Shown: positions 27,876 to 36,916, counted from the first letter of the stretch. The stretch is DNA of 64,000 nt from Yanghanlia sp047501535 (GCF_047501535.1 NZ_JAZDRJ010000010.1:62001-126000), one strand, 5' to 3'. Notes: generated by a model not told the origin, from the letters alone. Program-made: numbers and translations.

Positions 27876-28214
27876 ATGCAAGTCACCAGCCATGTAGTGA
27901 ATCGCTTCGATACCGGCGTCGTACTTGACGTCAACGCCGACGGCCTGCCTGTGCGGGCCTATGTGGCCATCAGCGCCCCCGACCCCGAAGCCGTGACTGC
28001 CTTCGTGCCGCCCGAACAATTCGAAAGTGGTTCCAGCCTGCATGTCGCGGCCATCAGCACGGCCGATGAAGCAAGCGCCACACTTGAGGACGTGCTGTTT
28101 AACATGGAGGCGGATGACGCAGTGGCTTTTTTGTGCGCCGACCCGGAAAGCTGGTTAGCCACGCTTGAGCAACTCGGTTGCGACCCCGACTCCGACTCGA
28201 GTCCGCTAGAATAA
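27876..28214 (+). CDS. Small acidic protein of unknown function
   Basis: 112 residues that I do not recognise. No signal peptide or membrane segment. The N-terminal half looks like beta strands (VVNRFDTGVVLDV, LPVRAYVAISAP), the middle is rich in Ala/Ser/Asp, and the C-terminus is strongly acidic (DPDSDSSPLE). Sandwiched in the same direction between xth (4 nt) and gmk (22 nt), so it is likely cotranscribed. The tight spacing supports it as real. Confidence 0.65.
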   Translation: MQVTSHVVNRFDTGVVLDVNADGLPVRAYVAISAPDPEAVTAFVPPEQFESGSSLHVAAISTADEASATLEDVLFNMEADDAVAFLCADPESWLATLEQLGCDPDSDSSPLE

Positions 28215-28236
28215 CGGTTTTTCTTCGCATAGACCT

Positions 28237-28869
28237 ATGTCGCAACGCCCTGGTAACGTATTCATGATTGTCGCCCCCAGTGGCGCCGGGAAATCCAGTC
28301 TCGTCAATGCCTTGCTCGAAAAAGAGCCTGACATGATGCTGTCGATTTCCTGTACGACACGCCCTCCTCGCCCCGGCGAAGAACATGAAAAACATTATCG
28401 CTTCGTGAGCGTCGAAGAATTCCAAGCCTTGCGCGACGCCGGCTCCATGCTTGAATGGGCCGAAGTGCACGGCAATTTTTATGGCACCCCGCGCGACAGA
28501 ATCGATGAAGCCCTGCAATCCGGGCGCGATGTCCTGCTGGAGATCGACTGGCAAGGCGCCCGGCAGGTCCGCCAGTTTCTGCCCGACGCCATTGGCGTAT
28601 TCATTCTGCCCCCTTCCATCGAAGCGCTTGAGTTGCGATTGAAGAAGCGCGGCCAAGATGAACCGCATGTGATCGCACGGCGCCTGCTCGCCGCAGGCGG
28701 CGAAATGTCGCATGTATCAGAGTGTCAATATGTTATTATTAATCAAGAATTTAGCACTGCATTAAGCGAGCTTTGCAGCATCGTTGCGGCTGCCAGGTTG
28801 CGGTATGCCTCGCAGGCCGCCCGGCACGCCGAACTCTTTAATCAGTTGGGCATTCGTTCTGGCACGTAA
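28237..28869 (+). CDS. gmk: Guanylate kinase
   Basis: Phosphorylates GMP to GDP with ATP. 210 residues: P-loop APSGAGKSSL at about 12-21, the GMP-binding region SCTTRPPRPGE, HGNFYGTP and LEIDWQGARQV are all standard. Placed before rpoZ and spoT, the usual proteobacterial order that groups guanine nucleotide supply with (p)ppGpp metabolism. Confidence 0.97.
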   Translation: MSQRPGNVFMIVAPSGAGKSSLVNALLEKEPDMMLSISCTTRPPRPGEEHEKHYRFVSVEEFQALRDAGSMLEWAEVHGNFYGTPRDRIDEALQSGRDVLLEIDWQGARQVRQFLPDAIGVFILPPSIEALELRLKKRGQDEPHVIARRLLAAGGEMSHVSECQYVIINQEFSTALSELCSIVAAARLRYASQAARHAELFNQLGIRSGT

Positions 28870-28951
28870 GCCCGCTGCTCCATCGCATCACGCATTGCGC
28901 CATAAAAGCGTTACCCGCCTTCACTAATAACCAATTAACTCAAGGATTCTC

Positions 28952-29155
28952 ATGGCCCGCATCACCGTCGAAGACTGCCTCGAAAAAATCCCCAATCGCT
29001 TCCAGCTCACGCTGGCTGCTACCTATCGCGCGCGCGAACTCGCCCAGGGCCACGAGCCCCGCATCGAAAGCAAGAACAAGCCCACGGTTACTGCTTTGCG
29101 AGAAATCGCCCAAGGGCTGACCGGCCTTGAAATGTTGCGCAAGGTACCAACCTGA
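28952..29155 (+). CDS. rpoZ: RNA polymerase omega subunit
   Basis: 67 residues, the beta-proteobacterial length. MARITVEDCLEKIPNRFQLTLAATYRAREL is diagnostic. Helps assemble the beta' subunit and forms part of the ppGpp site in proteobacteria. AAGGA lies upstream of the ATG. spoT starts 18 nt later. Confidence 0.98.
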   Translation: MARITVEDCLEKIPNRFQLTLAATYRARELAQGHEPRIESKNKPTVTALREIAQGLTGLEMLRKVPT

Positions 29156-29173
29156 ATCTGACGAGGCGGTACG

Positions 29174-31444
29174 ATGGCTTTCACCACCTTGCGCGGCGCT
29201 TCTTCAGGCCTGCTGGCAGTCCTTAAAAAAGGCTCCCGGCTCAGGCGTCGTCGCAACGCGTCGCCGGCCGCTAAGGCGGATACACCGGCGACCGGCAGCA
29301 CCATTGCATCGCTTGCACCGCTGATTGAAGCCATCAAGCCCTACCTTGATGCCAAAGAAATTGAGCGGGTCAAGGAAGCCTATCGCTTCTCCGATCGGGC
29401 TCATTTGGGTCAGTTCCGCGCCAGCGGCGAACCTTACATCACACATCCAATAGCCGTTACTGAGATCTGTGCGGGCTGGAAGCTCGATGCCGAATCTCTG
29501 ATGGCGGCCCTGCTGCACGACGTCATCGAAGACCAAGACGTCTCCAAACAGGAACTGGCCGAGAATTTCGGCACCGATGTGGCTGAGATCGTCGATGGTC
29601 TGACCAAACTGCATCGGCTTGAGTACGCCTCAAAAGCTGAGCAGCAGGCTGAAAGCTTCCGCAAAATGCTGCTGGCCATGGCGCGCGATGTCCGCGTCAT
29701 TCTCATCAAGCTGGCTGACCGCCTGCACAATATGCGCACCCTGGGTGCGGTATCCCCTGAGAAAAGTCGCCGCATTGCCCGCGAAACGCTTGAAATCTAC
29801 ACGCCTATCGCACACCGGCTGGGGTTGAACGCTCTATTTCGCGAGCTTCAAGACCTCTGTTTTCAGGCCATGCACCCCAACCGTTACCGGGTCTTGCATA
29901 AAGCCATGTTGGCCGCTCGCGGCAACCGCCGTGAAGTCCTGGGGAAAATCCACGAAGCCGTGAGCGCCGCTCTGCCCGCCGCTGGCATCGAAGCAGAAAT
30001 CAGCGGCCGCGAAAAATCCCTTTACAGCATCTATAAAAAGATGCTCGAACAGAAAAAGTCGTTTTCCGATGTTCTCGACATCTACGGCTTTCGTATTGTC
30101 GTGCACACCCTGCCAGAGTGTTATCTGGCGATGGGCACCTTGCATCAGCTTTACCGACCCGTGCCGGGTAAGTTCAAGGATTACATCGCTATTCCCAAGC
30201 TGAATGGCTACCAATCCCTGCACACAACACTTATCGGCCCCTATGGCACCCCTGTGGAGTTCCAGTTCCGCACTCGCGACATGGACCACGTTGCCGAAGA
30301 AGGTGTGGCATCACACTGGCTCTACAAAGACCCTAACGTCTCTCTTAACGACTTACAGAAACGCACCCACCAGTGGCTGCAGTCCCTGCTCGATATCCAG
30401 AGCCAGACTGGCGACTCGGGTGAATTTCTTGAACACGTCAAGGTCGACCTCTTCCCCGACGCTGTGTATGTCTTTACGCCCCGGGGCAAGATCATCTCGC
30501 TGCCCAAGGGTGCTACGCCGGTCGATTTCGCATACGCCATTCATACCGACATCGGGAATCAGGCTGTTGCAGCCAAGATCAACGACGACTTCGCACCGTT
30601 GCGCACGGAGCTCAAAAGTGGTGATACGGTCGAAATTGTTACCTCTAGTGCCTCGCGGCCCAGTGCGCAATGGCTTAACTATGTGCGAACCGGCCGGGCG
30701 CGTTCCGAAATCCGTCATTACCTGCGTACCGTCAAGTACGAAGAGTCCGTCGCCTTTGGCCGGCGTCTGCTTCAACAGGCTTTCAACCAGCTTAACCTGA
30801 GCTACCCGGCCGACGACGACCCTGAATGGGAAAAACTTGCCAAAAGCTCGGGAGCGGTTTCCCGCGACGAAATCCTTGCTGATATAGGTCTGGGTAAACG
30901 GCTGGCGGCTGTGGTGGCAAGACGTTTCGGCCCCGAAGAAAACACCTTGGTTTCTACTACGGCTGCGGTATTCGACGAAATTTCCAGCACCAAATCTGCG
31001 CCTATCCTTATCCACGGCAACGAAGGCCAAGCCGTGCAATTGGCACCCTGCTGCGGCCCCCTTCCAGGCGATGCCATTATCGGCGGCATCCGTCTGGGCC
31101 ACGGCCTGGTTGTGCACATGGCCGATTGCTCAGTGGCGCAACGACAGCGCTCCCGCGAACCCGAGCGCTGGATTCCCGTCGCATGGGACATCAAAACCGC
31201 GCGTCACCTCACCACCCGCCTGGATGTCACCGCACTCAATGAGCGCGGCGTGCTGGGCCGTCTGGCTGCGGAAATTACCGAAGCAGATTCCAATATCTTG
31301 CATCTCACCATGCAGGAAGCGGTAGGCTCGACCACCGTGCTGCACCTGACATTGCAGGTGGACAGTCGTAATCACCTGGCGCAAGTCATTCGTGCCATCC
31401 GCCATGTGCCGCAAGTGAAGAAAATTGTGCGGGTAAAAGGCTGA
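29174..31444 (+). CDS. spoT: Bifunctional (p)ppGpp synthetase/hydrolase
   Basis: 756-residue Rel/Spo protein controlling the stringent response. The hydrolase HD domain is intact (H91 in ITHPI, HD at 115-116 in LLHDVIED), the synthetase domain keeps KFKDYIAIPKLNGYQSLHT and VEFQFRT, then come a TGS domain (VFTPRGKIISLPKGATPVDFAYAIHTDIG), a zinc-finger-like region (LAPCCGPLPGD) and a C-terminal ACT domain. Both activities are therefore likely. The first about 40 residues are basic and variable. A perfect hairpin terminator follows. Confidence 0.96.
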   Translation: MAFTTLRGASSGLLAVLKKGSRLRRRRNASPAAKADTPATGSTIASLAPLIEAIKPYLDAKEIERVKEAYRFSDRAHLGQFRASGEPYITHPIAVTEICAGWKLDAESLMAALLHDVIEDQDVSKQELAENFGTDVAEIVDGLTKLHRLEYASKAEQQAESFRKMLLAMARDVRVILIKLADRLHNMRTLGAVSPEKSRRIARETLEIYTPIAHRLGLNALFRELQDLCFQAMHPNRYRVLHKAMLAARGNRREVLGKIHEAVSAALPAAGIEAEISGREKSLYSIYKKMLEQKKSFSDVLDIYGFRIVVHTLPECYLAMGTLHQLYRPVPGKFKDYIAIPKLNGYQSLHTTLIGPYGTPVEFQFRTRDMDHVAEEGVASHWLYKDPNVSLNDLQKRTHQWLQSLLDIQSQTGDSGEFLEHVKVDLFPDAVYVFTPRGKIISLPKGATPVDFAYAIHTDIGNQAVAAKINDDFAPLRTELKSGDTVEIVTSSASRPSAQWLNYVRTGRARSEIRHYLRTVKYEESVAFGRRLLQQAFNQLNLSYPADDDPEWEKLAKSSGAVSRDEILADIGLGKRLAAVVARRFGPEENTLVSTTAAVFDEISSTKSAPILIHGNEGQAVQLAPCCGPLPGDAIIGGIRLGHGLVVHMADCSVAQRQRSREPERWIPVAWDIKTARHLTTRLDVTALNERGVLGRLAAEITEADSNILHLTMQEAVGSTTVLHLTLQVDSRNHLAQVIRAIRHVPQVKKIVRVKG

Positions 31445-31471
31445 CGGTTCATACACCCGTACAGCTCACCA

Positions 31472-31504
31472 AATAAACGCCTGCGTTCTCCAGGCGTTTA
31501 TTTT
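31472..31504. terminator. Bidirectional terminator between spoT and the M23 peptidase gene
   Basis: A perfect 12-bp stem, AATAAACGCCTG (31472-31483) with CAGGCGTTTATT (31491-31502), has a 7-nt loop and A/T-rich flanks on both sides. It overlaps the stop codon of the convergent peptidase gene. Confidence 0.85.
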
Positions 31505-32340
31505 CCTTTCAGGAAGATTGCCGGGTCCACCCGGTTGCCATTCAGGCTGACATTCCAGTGCAGATGAGGGCCGGTCGCGCGGCCCGTCGCGCCCACCTTC
31601 CCCAACACATCACCCCGTTTAAGTTCCTGGCCTTTTCGCACCAGAATCTCATCCAGATGACAATACATGGTGATGAAGCCCTGGCCATGGTCTACGAACA
31701 CCGTGCGGCCATTGAAGAAATAATCGCCCACAATTGTGACCACGCCGTTGGCCGGCACGTGGACAGGAGTTCCCTTTGGCACGGCGAAATCCAGGCCTGA
31801 GTGGGGGTTACGCTCTTGGCCATTGAAGAACCGGCGCAGGCCGAATGGGCTGGACGTCCGTCCTTTGACCGGAGCGTCTAAAAGCACATTGCTGGGGCCG
31901 CTCTCCCTAAAGCTCCCATAAGCTGCCATCTGCTCGGCGTATTCGCGCTCATAGCGTTTGAGCTGCTCCGGCGCAGGAGTGACATGCGCTTGATTCTTAA
32001 GCTTGATGTGTTGACTGGCATATTCCTTGTGGCCCACATCAAAAGCCAATTGGCGTAGGTTCGGGCCTTCTTTTACTTGTGCCTCATGCCGCCCTGGCCG
32101 GGCTTTGAGATCAATGCCCAGCACAGCGACCCAGCTACCGTCGCTATCCTTTACCACCATGACCTGCGCGCCTTCGTAGTGCACAACAGGCGCTGTCGCA
32201 CCCGACCCAAGCGACAATACCGCCACACCACCTGGCACCGGTTGGTGCAAAGAGCGTGCGATATAGCCGGCGCCTTGGGCCCAGGCTGCGCCAACAGTCA
32301 GCGCCGCTGCAAACAGCCCAACCAACATACGATTAACCAT
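31498..32340 (-). CDS. Secreted M23 (LytM-type) zinc metallopeptidase
   Basis: 280 residues from the ATG preceded by AGGG, beginning with a signal peptide MVNRMLVGLFAAALTVGAAWAQG; longer starts at 32355 or 32400 are possible. The C-terminal LytM domain has all zinc ligands: NPHSGLDF (H and D) and GPHLHWN (HxH). It is thus expected to be catalytically active on peptidoglycan cross-links in the periplasm, unlike the NlpD further on. The central region (about 60-140) is a family-typical N-terminal beta domain. Confidence 0.88.
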   Translation of the reverse strand: MVNRMLVGLFAAALTVGAAWAQGAGYIARSLHQPVPGGVAVLSLGSGATAPVVHYEGAQVMVVKDSDGSWVAVLGIDLKARPGRHEAQVKEGPNLRQLAFDVGHKEYASQHIKLKNQAHVTPAPEQLKRYEREYAEQMAAYGSFRESGPSNVLLDAPVKGRTSSPFGLRRFFNGQERNPHSGLDFAVPKGTPVHVPANGVVTIVGDYFFNGRTVFVDHGQGFITMYCHLDEILVRKGQELKRGDVLGKVGATGRATGPHLHWNVSLNGNRVDPAIFLKGK

Positions 32341-32527
32341 TGAAAACCCTGACATAGCCACTTTCTGATTGCACAGGATAGAAAGTGTACCTTTCTTCAA
32401 CCGGGTTTCTACTGCTCATGGATTTCCCTGAAGCATGGCTGTCAGGCATTGATTGTGTCGCCCAGCTCTCTACAATCAATTGCGAGACAACATTCCGCAA
32501 AAGAAGCGCACACAAAAGGAATTCATA

Positions 32528-33505
32528 ATGAAACAGATTTTCATGCTGTCGGCCTGCGCAGCAGCTCTGGCTTTTTCCGCACCGGCTTTCACCGCCCCCG
32601 CGAAATGGGATCTTCCCACCGCCTATCCCGCTTCCAATCTGCACACTGAAAACCTCCAGCAGTTCGTGAAAGACGTCAAGGAATTTTCCAACGGCGAATT
32701 TGATATCACCCTGCACATCAACGCATCGCTTTTCAAAGCCCCGGAAATCAAACGCGCTGTGCAATCTAACCAGGCTCAGGCGGGAGAAATCCTGTTAACC
32801 AACTTCGCCAACGAAGACCCCATCTACGCCCTGGACGGCCTGCCCTTCCTGGCAACCGGCTACGACGCAGCCTGGAAGCTATACCAAGCTCAAAAGCCGG
32901 TACTAAGCAAAAAGCTCGAATCCCAGGGCATGATGTTGTTATTCAGCGTGGCCTGGCCGCCTCAGGGCATTTACGTAAATAAAGAAATCAACACGGTTGA
33001 CGACCTCAAAGGCCTGAAGTGGCGCGCCTACAGCCCTGTCACTGCGCGCATTGCCGACCTGGTCGGTGCACAACCCGTCACGATTCAGCAAGCTGAACTG
33101 GCTCAGGCCATGGCTACAGGTGTCGTGAATGCCTTCATGACATCCGGCTCTACTGGCTGGGATACCAAGGTGTATGAATACATGGAGCGCTTCTACGATA
33201 CACAAGCCTGGCTGCCGAAGAACGCCATTCTGGTGAACAAGCGCGCTTTCGATGCACTGGATAAAGCCAACCAAGATGCACTTCTGAAAGCAGCGGAAAT
33301 CGCCGAGAAAAGGGGCTGGGAACTGTCTCGTGAGAAAACCCAGTGGTATTTGGATAGCCTTGAAAAAAATGGCATGGAAATCGTCAAGCCCTCAGCTGAA
33401 CTGATGGACGGCCTGAGCAAAGTAGGCGAAACCATGTTGGACGAATGGCTGAAAAGTGCAGGTGCCGACGGAAAGCAAATCATTGACACATACCGGGCGC
33501 AATAA
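32528..33505 (+). CDS. TRAP transporter substrate-binding protein (DctP family)
   Basis: 325 residues starting at the ATG behind AAGGAATTC, with a signal peptide ending near SAPAFTAPA. The periplasmic DctP fold is seen in LPTAYPASNLHTENLQQF, LPFLATGYDAAW, and the ligand-carboxylate arginine region DDLKGLKWRAYSP. The ligand is likely an organic acid, identity unknown. First of a three-gene TRAP operon; dctQ begins 2 nt after its stop. Confidence 0.92.
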   Translation: MKQIFMLSACAAALAFSAPAFTAPAKWDLPTAYPASNLHTENLQQFVKDVKEFSNGEFDITLHINASLFKAPEIKRAVQSNQAQAGEILLTNFANEDPIYALDGLPFLATGYDAAWKLYQAQKPVLSKKLESQGMMLLFSVAWPPQGIYVNKEINTVDDLKGLKWRAYSPVTARIADLVGAQPVTIQQAELAQAMATGVVNAFMTSGSTGWDTKVYEYMERFYDTQAWLPKNAILVNKRAFDALDKANQDALLKAAEIAEKRGWELSREKTQWYLDSLEKNGMEIVKPSAELMDGLSKVGETMLDEWLKSAGADGKQIIDTYRAQ

Positions 33506-33507
33506 AC

Positions 33508-34014
33508 ATGCGCAAGTGGCTTGATGGGTTGTACATGGCGGCGGGCGTGCTCGCCGCCCTCGCCATGATAGGTGTGCTCGTCTGTATCGCTGCTGCAATT
33601 GCCGTGCGGCAGCTGGCCATGCATGTCCCTGGCTTAGATTCCTACGCGGGGTATTGCATGGCTGCGGCGGGCTTTCTGGCCCTGGCCCATACTTTGAAAA
33701 AAGGCGAACACATCCGCGTCACGTTGTTGTTGTCATCCCTGCCCGAGCGTTTGCGCAGGCGGTTAGACACCTTCGCCTTCATTATCGGTGCCATTATTGC
33801 GGCCAACCTTGCATGGTTCAGCTGCAAGCTGGCACTGGATTCCTACACGTTCAACGACATTTCCACCGGCGAAGACGCCACCCCACTGTGGATTCCCCAA
33901 CTTACTATGGCGGCAGGCACGGTCATCTTCTTTATCGCCATGGTGGATGAAACCCTCTGCCGCCTGCTTGGCCGGCCTCATAGCAACACCCAGGAAGCTG
34001 CACTGCATGAATGA
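33508..34014 (+). CDS. TRAP transporter small membrane subunit (DctQ)
   Basis: 168 residues with four hydrophobic helices (about 9-31, 48-66, 88-110 and 132-150). The basic stretch SLPERLRRRLDTF in the cytoplasmic loop after TM2 is typical. It bridges the binding protein and the large permease. The stop overlaps the dctM start by 8 nt (ATGAATGA). Confidence 0.9.
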   Translation: MRKWLDGLYMAAGVLAALAMIGVLVCIAAAIAVRQLAMHVPGLDSYAGYCMAAAGFLALAHTLKKGEHIRVTLLLSSLPERLRRRLDTFAFIIGAIIAANLAWFSCKLALDSYTFNDISTGEDATPLWIPQLTMAAGTVIFFIAMVDETLCRLLGRPHSNTQEAALHE

Positions 34015-35317
34015 AATCTTTGTTATCACCATGCTGGTGGTTTCCATCATCGGCTTTCTGGCCAGCGGCGTATGGGTGGGCCTGACTCTGGCAGGCGCCG
34101 CCTGGCTTGGCATGGAGATCTTTTCCGCGCGCTCTGCAGGCGATGCGATGGCCATCAGTATCTGGGGAGCGGCATCAAGCTGGACACTGACCGCCTTGCC
34201 GCTGTTTTTATGGATGGGGGAAATCCTTTTTCGAACCCGGCTGTCGCAAGACCTCTTCAGCGGTTTAGCTCCCTGGTTGAACCGGATTCCTGGCCGCCTG
34301 CTGCATACGAATGTCATAGGCTGTGCAATTTTTGCGGCAGTTTCGGGTTCATCCGCTGCTACCGTTGCGACCATAGGAAAAATGACGATTCCAGAGCTGG
34401 GCCGCCGTGGTTATCCGCAGGACAAGGTATTGGGCACCCTTGCCGGTGCGGGTACGCTGGGTCTGCTGATTCCGCCCTCGATTATCGTAATTGTCTATGG
34501 CGTAGCCGCAGACGTTTCCATTTCCCGCCTGTTTATCGCAGGTGTCTTGCCGGGCATCATGCTGGCCGTGCTGTTCATGGGCTATATCGCTGTATGGGCC
34601 ATCATGAACCCGACGGAGGTTCCCGCCTCTGACGAGAACATGCCTTTCATGCAAAAGCTTAAAGCATCGGGCAGCCTGATTCCCGTCGTCCTGCTGATCG
34701 GTGCTGTGCTGGGTGCTATCTATACCGGCTTTGCCACCGCCACTGAAGCTGCCGCGATAGGGGTGATTGGCGCCCTGGCGCTTTCTCTGCTGCAAGGCTC
34801 GCTGACTTGGAGTTCCTTTACAGAATCACTGATGGGGGCAACCCGGCTGTACTGCATGATCGCACTGATTCTGGCGGGCGCTCAGTTTCTGACATTATCT
34901 ATGGGCTATATCGGCCTGCCTCGTGCTCTGGCAGAATGGATAGGTTCCTTGGGCTTGTCACAATTCGGCCTCATCCTCGCGCTCATGGTGTTTTTCATCA
35001 TTCTCGGTTGCTTGCTGGATGGCATTTCCATTGTGGTGCTCACCATGGGGGTTCTGCTACCCACCGTACAAGCGGCCGGCATCGACCTGATCTGGTTTGG
35101 CATCTTCCTGGTTCTGGTTATTGAGATGGCTCAGATCACCCCACCTGTGGGCTTCAACCTGTTTGTGCTGTCGGGCATGACCAAAAAAGAGCTCCCTTAC
35201 CTGGCCCGGGTTTCGCTGCCCATGTTCTTATTGATGATTGCCGCCACGCTGCTGCTGTATTTCATTCCGGAACTCGCCACCTGGCTGCCTTCGCAGATGC
35301 GCATGCGAGGCATGTAG
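34007..35317 (+). CDS. TRAP transporter large permease subunit (DctM)
   Basis: 436 residues, the normal length, from the ATG inside the end of dctQ; the longer open frame upstream is an out-of-frame shadow of dctQ. About 12 membrane segments carry the family motifs SGSSAATVATIGKMTIPEL, GAGTLGLLIPPSI and PPVGFNLFVLSGM. Carries out sodium-driven uptake with the small subunit. A U-less hairpin follows, shared with ybbA. Confidence 0.94.
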   Translation: MNEIFVITMLVVSIIGFLASGVWVGLTLAGAAWLGMEIFSARSAGDAMAISIWGAASSWTLTALPLFLWMGEILFRTRLSQDLFSGLAPWLNRIPGRLLHTNVIGCAIFAAVSGSSAATVATIGKMTIPELGRRGYPQDKVLGTLAGAGTLGLLIPPSIIVIVYGVAADVSISRLFIAGVLPGIMLAVLFMGYIAVWAIMNPTEVPASDENMPFMQKLKASGSLIPVVLLIGAVLGAIYTGFATATEAAAIGVIGALALSLLQGSLTWSSFTESLMGATRLYCMIALILAGAQFLTLSMGYIGLPRALAEWIGSLGLSQFGLILALMVFFIILGCLLDGISIVVLTMGVLLPTVQAAGIDLIWFGIFLVLVIEMAQITPPVGFNLFVLSGMTKKELPYLARVSLPMFLLMIAATLLLYFIPELATWLPSQMRMRGM

Positions 35318-35337
35318 CACTGCCTTCCCTCAAGCGG

Positions 35338-35364
35338 CGCTAACGCAGCCAGCCTGCGTTAGCG
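35338..35364. terminator. Hairpin shared by convergent dctM and ybbA, no T run
   Basis: A perfect 11-bp stem, CGCTAACGCAG (35338-35348) with CTGCGTTAGCG (35354-35364), has a 5-nt loop. It overlaps the ybbA stop codon. Neither side has a T run, so it may stop transcription poorly or serve as a 3'-end stabiliser. Confidence 0.55.
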
Positions 35365-36048
35365 GTCTGCAGGCAGTGCTTCCAGGAGCTTTCCACCCGC
35401 TAACCGTAATTCTCGATTGCAACGCGCTGCAAGCTTCGGGTCGTGTGTCACAAGAACGAGTGAAGTACCGTGTTCCTGGTGCAGACCAAACATTAAGTCG
35501 GTCACCATGCGACCGGTCTGCTCATCCAGACTCCCAGTTGGCTCATCGGCGAACAGAATTGCAGGCTTCTGCACAAAGGCACGAGCCAGGGAAACACGCT
35601 GCTGCTCCCCACCGGAGAGCGTTCGGGGGTAATGATTCAGGCGGTCTTTCAGGCCCACCCTTTCAAGCATGGAGCGTGCTGCGTCCTGGGCCGGCTCACC
35701 GCGCAGTTCCAGCGGAAGCATGACATTTTCCAGGGCCGTGAAGTTAGGCAAAAGATGGAAAGCTTGAAAAACAAACCCCACATAGCGCGCCCTAATCTGG
35801 GCGCGGGCTTCTTCATCCAGCGCGAACAAGTCATGCCCGAGCAACTTGACCGAACCAGATGTCGGCACGTCCAGCCCTGCCATCAGCCCCAGCAAGGTAC
35901 TCTTTCCAGAACCTGAGCTGCCGGTGATAGCGACGGCCTCGCCGCTTTCCACCGTGAAACTGATCATGCTTAAAATGTCCAGCATGCCGGAGCTGTCAGC
36001 CACGCGCTGGCAGAGGTCTAACACTTCAATACTGGGAGCTGATTGCAT
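35359..36048 (-). CDS. ybbA: ABC transporter ATP-binding protein YbbA (LolD/MacB-like)
   Basis: 229 residues, aligning along its full length with E. coli YbbA. Walker A GSSGSGKST, signature LSGGEQQRVSLARA, Walker B ILFADEPTGSLD, H-loop VTHD. Its ATG shares the bases CATG with the divergent tesA start. No ribosome binding site is visible. The usual partner permease (YbbP, FtsX-like) is not adjacent, because the gene ends against the convergent dctM. Confidence 0.9.
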   Translation of the reverse strand: MQSAPSIEVLDLCQRVADSSGMLDILSMISFTVESGEAVAITGSSGSGKSTLLGLMAGLDVPTSGSVKLLGHDLFALDEEARAQIRARYVGFVFQAFHLLPNFTALENVMLPLELRGEPAQDAARSMLERVGLKDRLNHYPRTLSGGEQQRVSLARAFVQKPAILFADEPTGSLDEQTGRMVTDLMFGLHQEHGTSLVLVTHDPKLAARCNRELRLAGGKLLEALPADR

Positions 36049-36766
36049 GCGCTGGGGAAAGTCGATAGCCTTGTTGTTTGGGTTGGTGTTGCTGTTGGCG
36101 TGGCGTGCAGGCTCTGCTGCGCAGAGTGAGCAAGCCGCTAATCAGGCAAGCGCCGACGCCCCCATCCAACGTATTTTGATACTGGGCGACAGCCTCTCAG
36201 CTGAGTATGGCCTGGCCCGGGGTAGCGGTTGGGTTACTCTGGTTGAACAGCGCCTCGCGCACCGCAACCAAGCATACCAGATACGCAATGCCAGTATCAG
36301 CGGTGACACCACAATCAGCGGCCTGCAACGCCTGCCCTCCATCCTGAAAGAGTTTGATGCAGACATCTTGGTATTGCAGTTAGGTGCCAACGATGGCTTG
36401 CGGGGCTTGCCCATACCCGAGATGAAGAACAACCTTCAGAAAATGGTGGAGCTTGCACACAGCCACGGTGCCCAAGTGCTCCTGGTCGGCCAGCATATCC
36501 CGCCTAACTATGGGCAGCGTTACACACAGGCATTTCATAACGCCTATGCCGACGTGGCTAAGAATACGGGCGGCGAGCTGGTGCCTTTCATGCTGGAAGG
36601 CATCGCCACCAATACTTCACTGTTTCAGGCCGACGGCCTGCACCCCACGGAACAAGCCCAACCAACTATCGCTGACACGATCTGGCAGCATCTGGAACCC
36701 ATGTTGCCGCCCATGGTGGGCCAAGCCCCTGACCACCCTCCAGTCAACTCCGATTCGGCTGGCTAA
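36047..36766 (+). CDS. tesA: Multifunctional acyl-CoA thioesterase I/lysophospholipase L1 (TesA), periplasmic
   Basis: SGNH-family esterase: GDSLS with the nucleophilic serine follows the signal peptide (about residues 5-25), then SGDT, GANDGL (Asn) and DGLHP (Asp/His dyad). 239 residues from the ATG preceded by GGGAG; the in-frame extension upstream is antisense to ybbA. Hydrolyses acyl thioesters and esters in the periplasm. The divergent tesA/ybbA arrangement is also known from enterobacteria. Confidence 0.94.
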   Translation: MRWGKSIALLFGLVLLLAWRAGSAAQSEQAANQASADAPIQRILILGDSLSAEYGLARGSGWVTLVEQRLAHRNQAYQIRNASISGDTTISGLQRLPSILKEFDADILVLQLGANDGLRGLPIPEMKNNLQKMVELAHSHGAQVLLVGQHIPPNYGQRYTQAFHNAYADVAKNTGGELVPFMLEGIATNTSLFQADGLHPTEQAQPTIADTIWQHLEPMLPPMVGQAPDHPPVNSDSAG

Positions 36767-36832
36767 AGCTGCCCCCGCGCCGGCTCCGCTCTGCATCATA
36801 AAAATTTGAGCGGCTCATCAGGCTTCACCATG

Positions 36833-36876
36833 AAAAACACCCCAAAAGTCGGATTCGAGTCCAACTTTTGGGGTGT
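36833..36876 (-). terminator. Intrinsic terminator of ppiD
   Basis: A perfect 13-bp stem, ACACCCCAAAAGT (36837-36849) with ACTTTTGGGGTGT (36864-36876), plus three more pairs above a mismatch. On the minus strand it is followed by TTTTT. The 150-bp gap between tesA and ppiD holds nothing else recognisable. Confidence 0.92.
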
Positions 36877-36916
36877 CGTTCAACCGCAGAAGCGATTATT
36901 TTTATGGAGGAGCGGA

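Noticed and set aside
33788..34006. An N-terminal extension of DctM inside dctQ
   Set aside because: The extension is out of frame with dctQ, lacks conserved features, and the ATG at 34007 matches family starts.
36850..36863. A tRNA T-arm-like GGATTCGAGTCC in the loop of the ppiD terminator
   Set aside because: No acceptor, D or anticodon arms surround it, and the flanks form a 13-bp terminator stem followed by T5.
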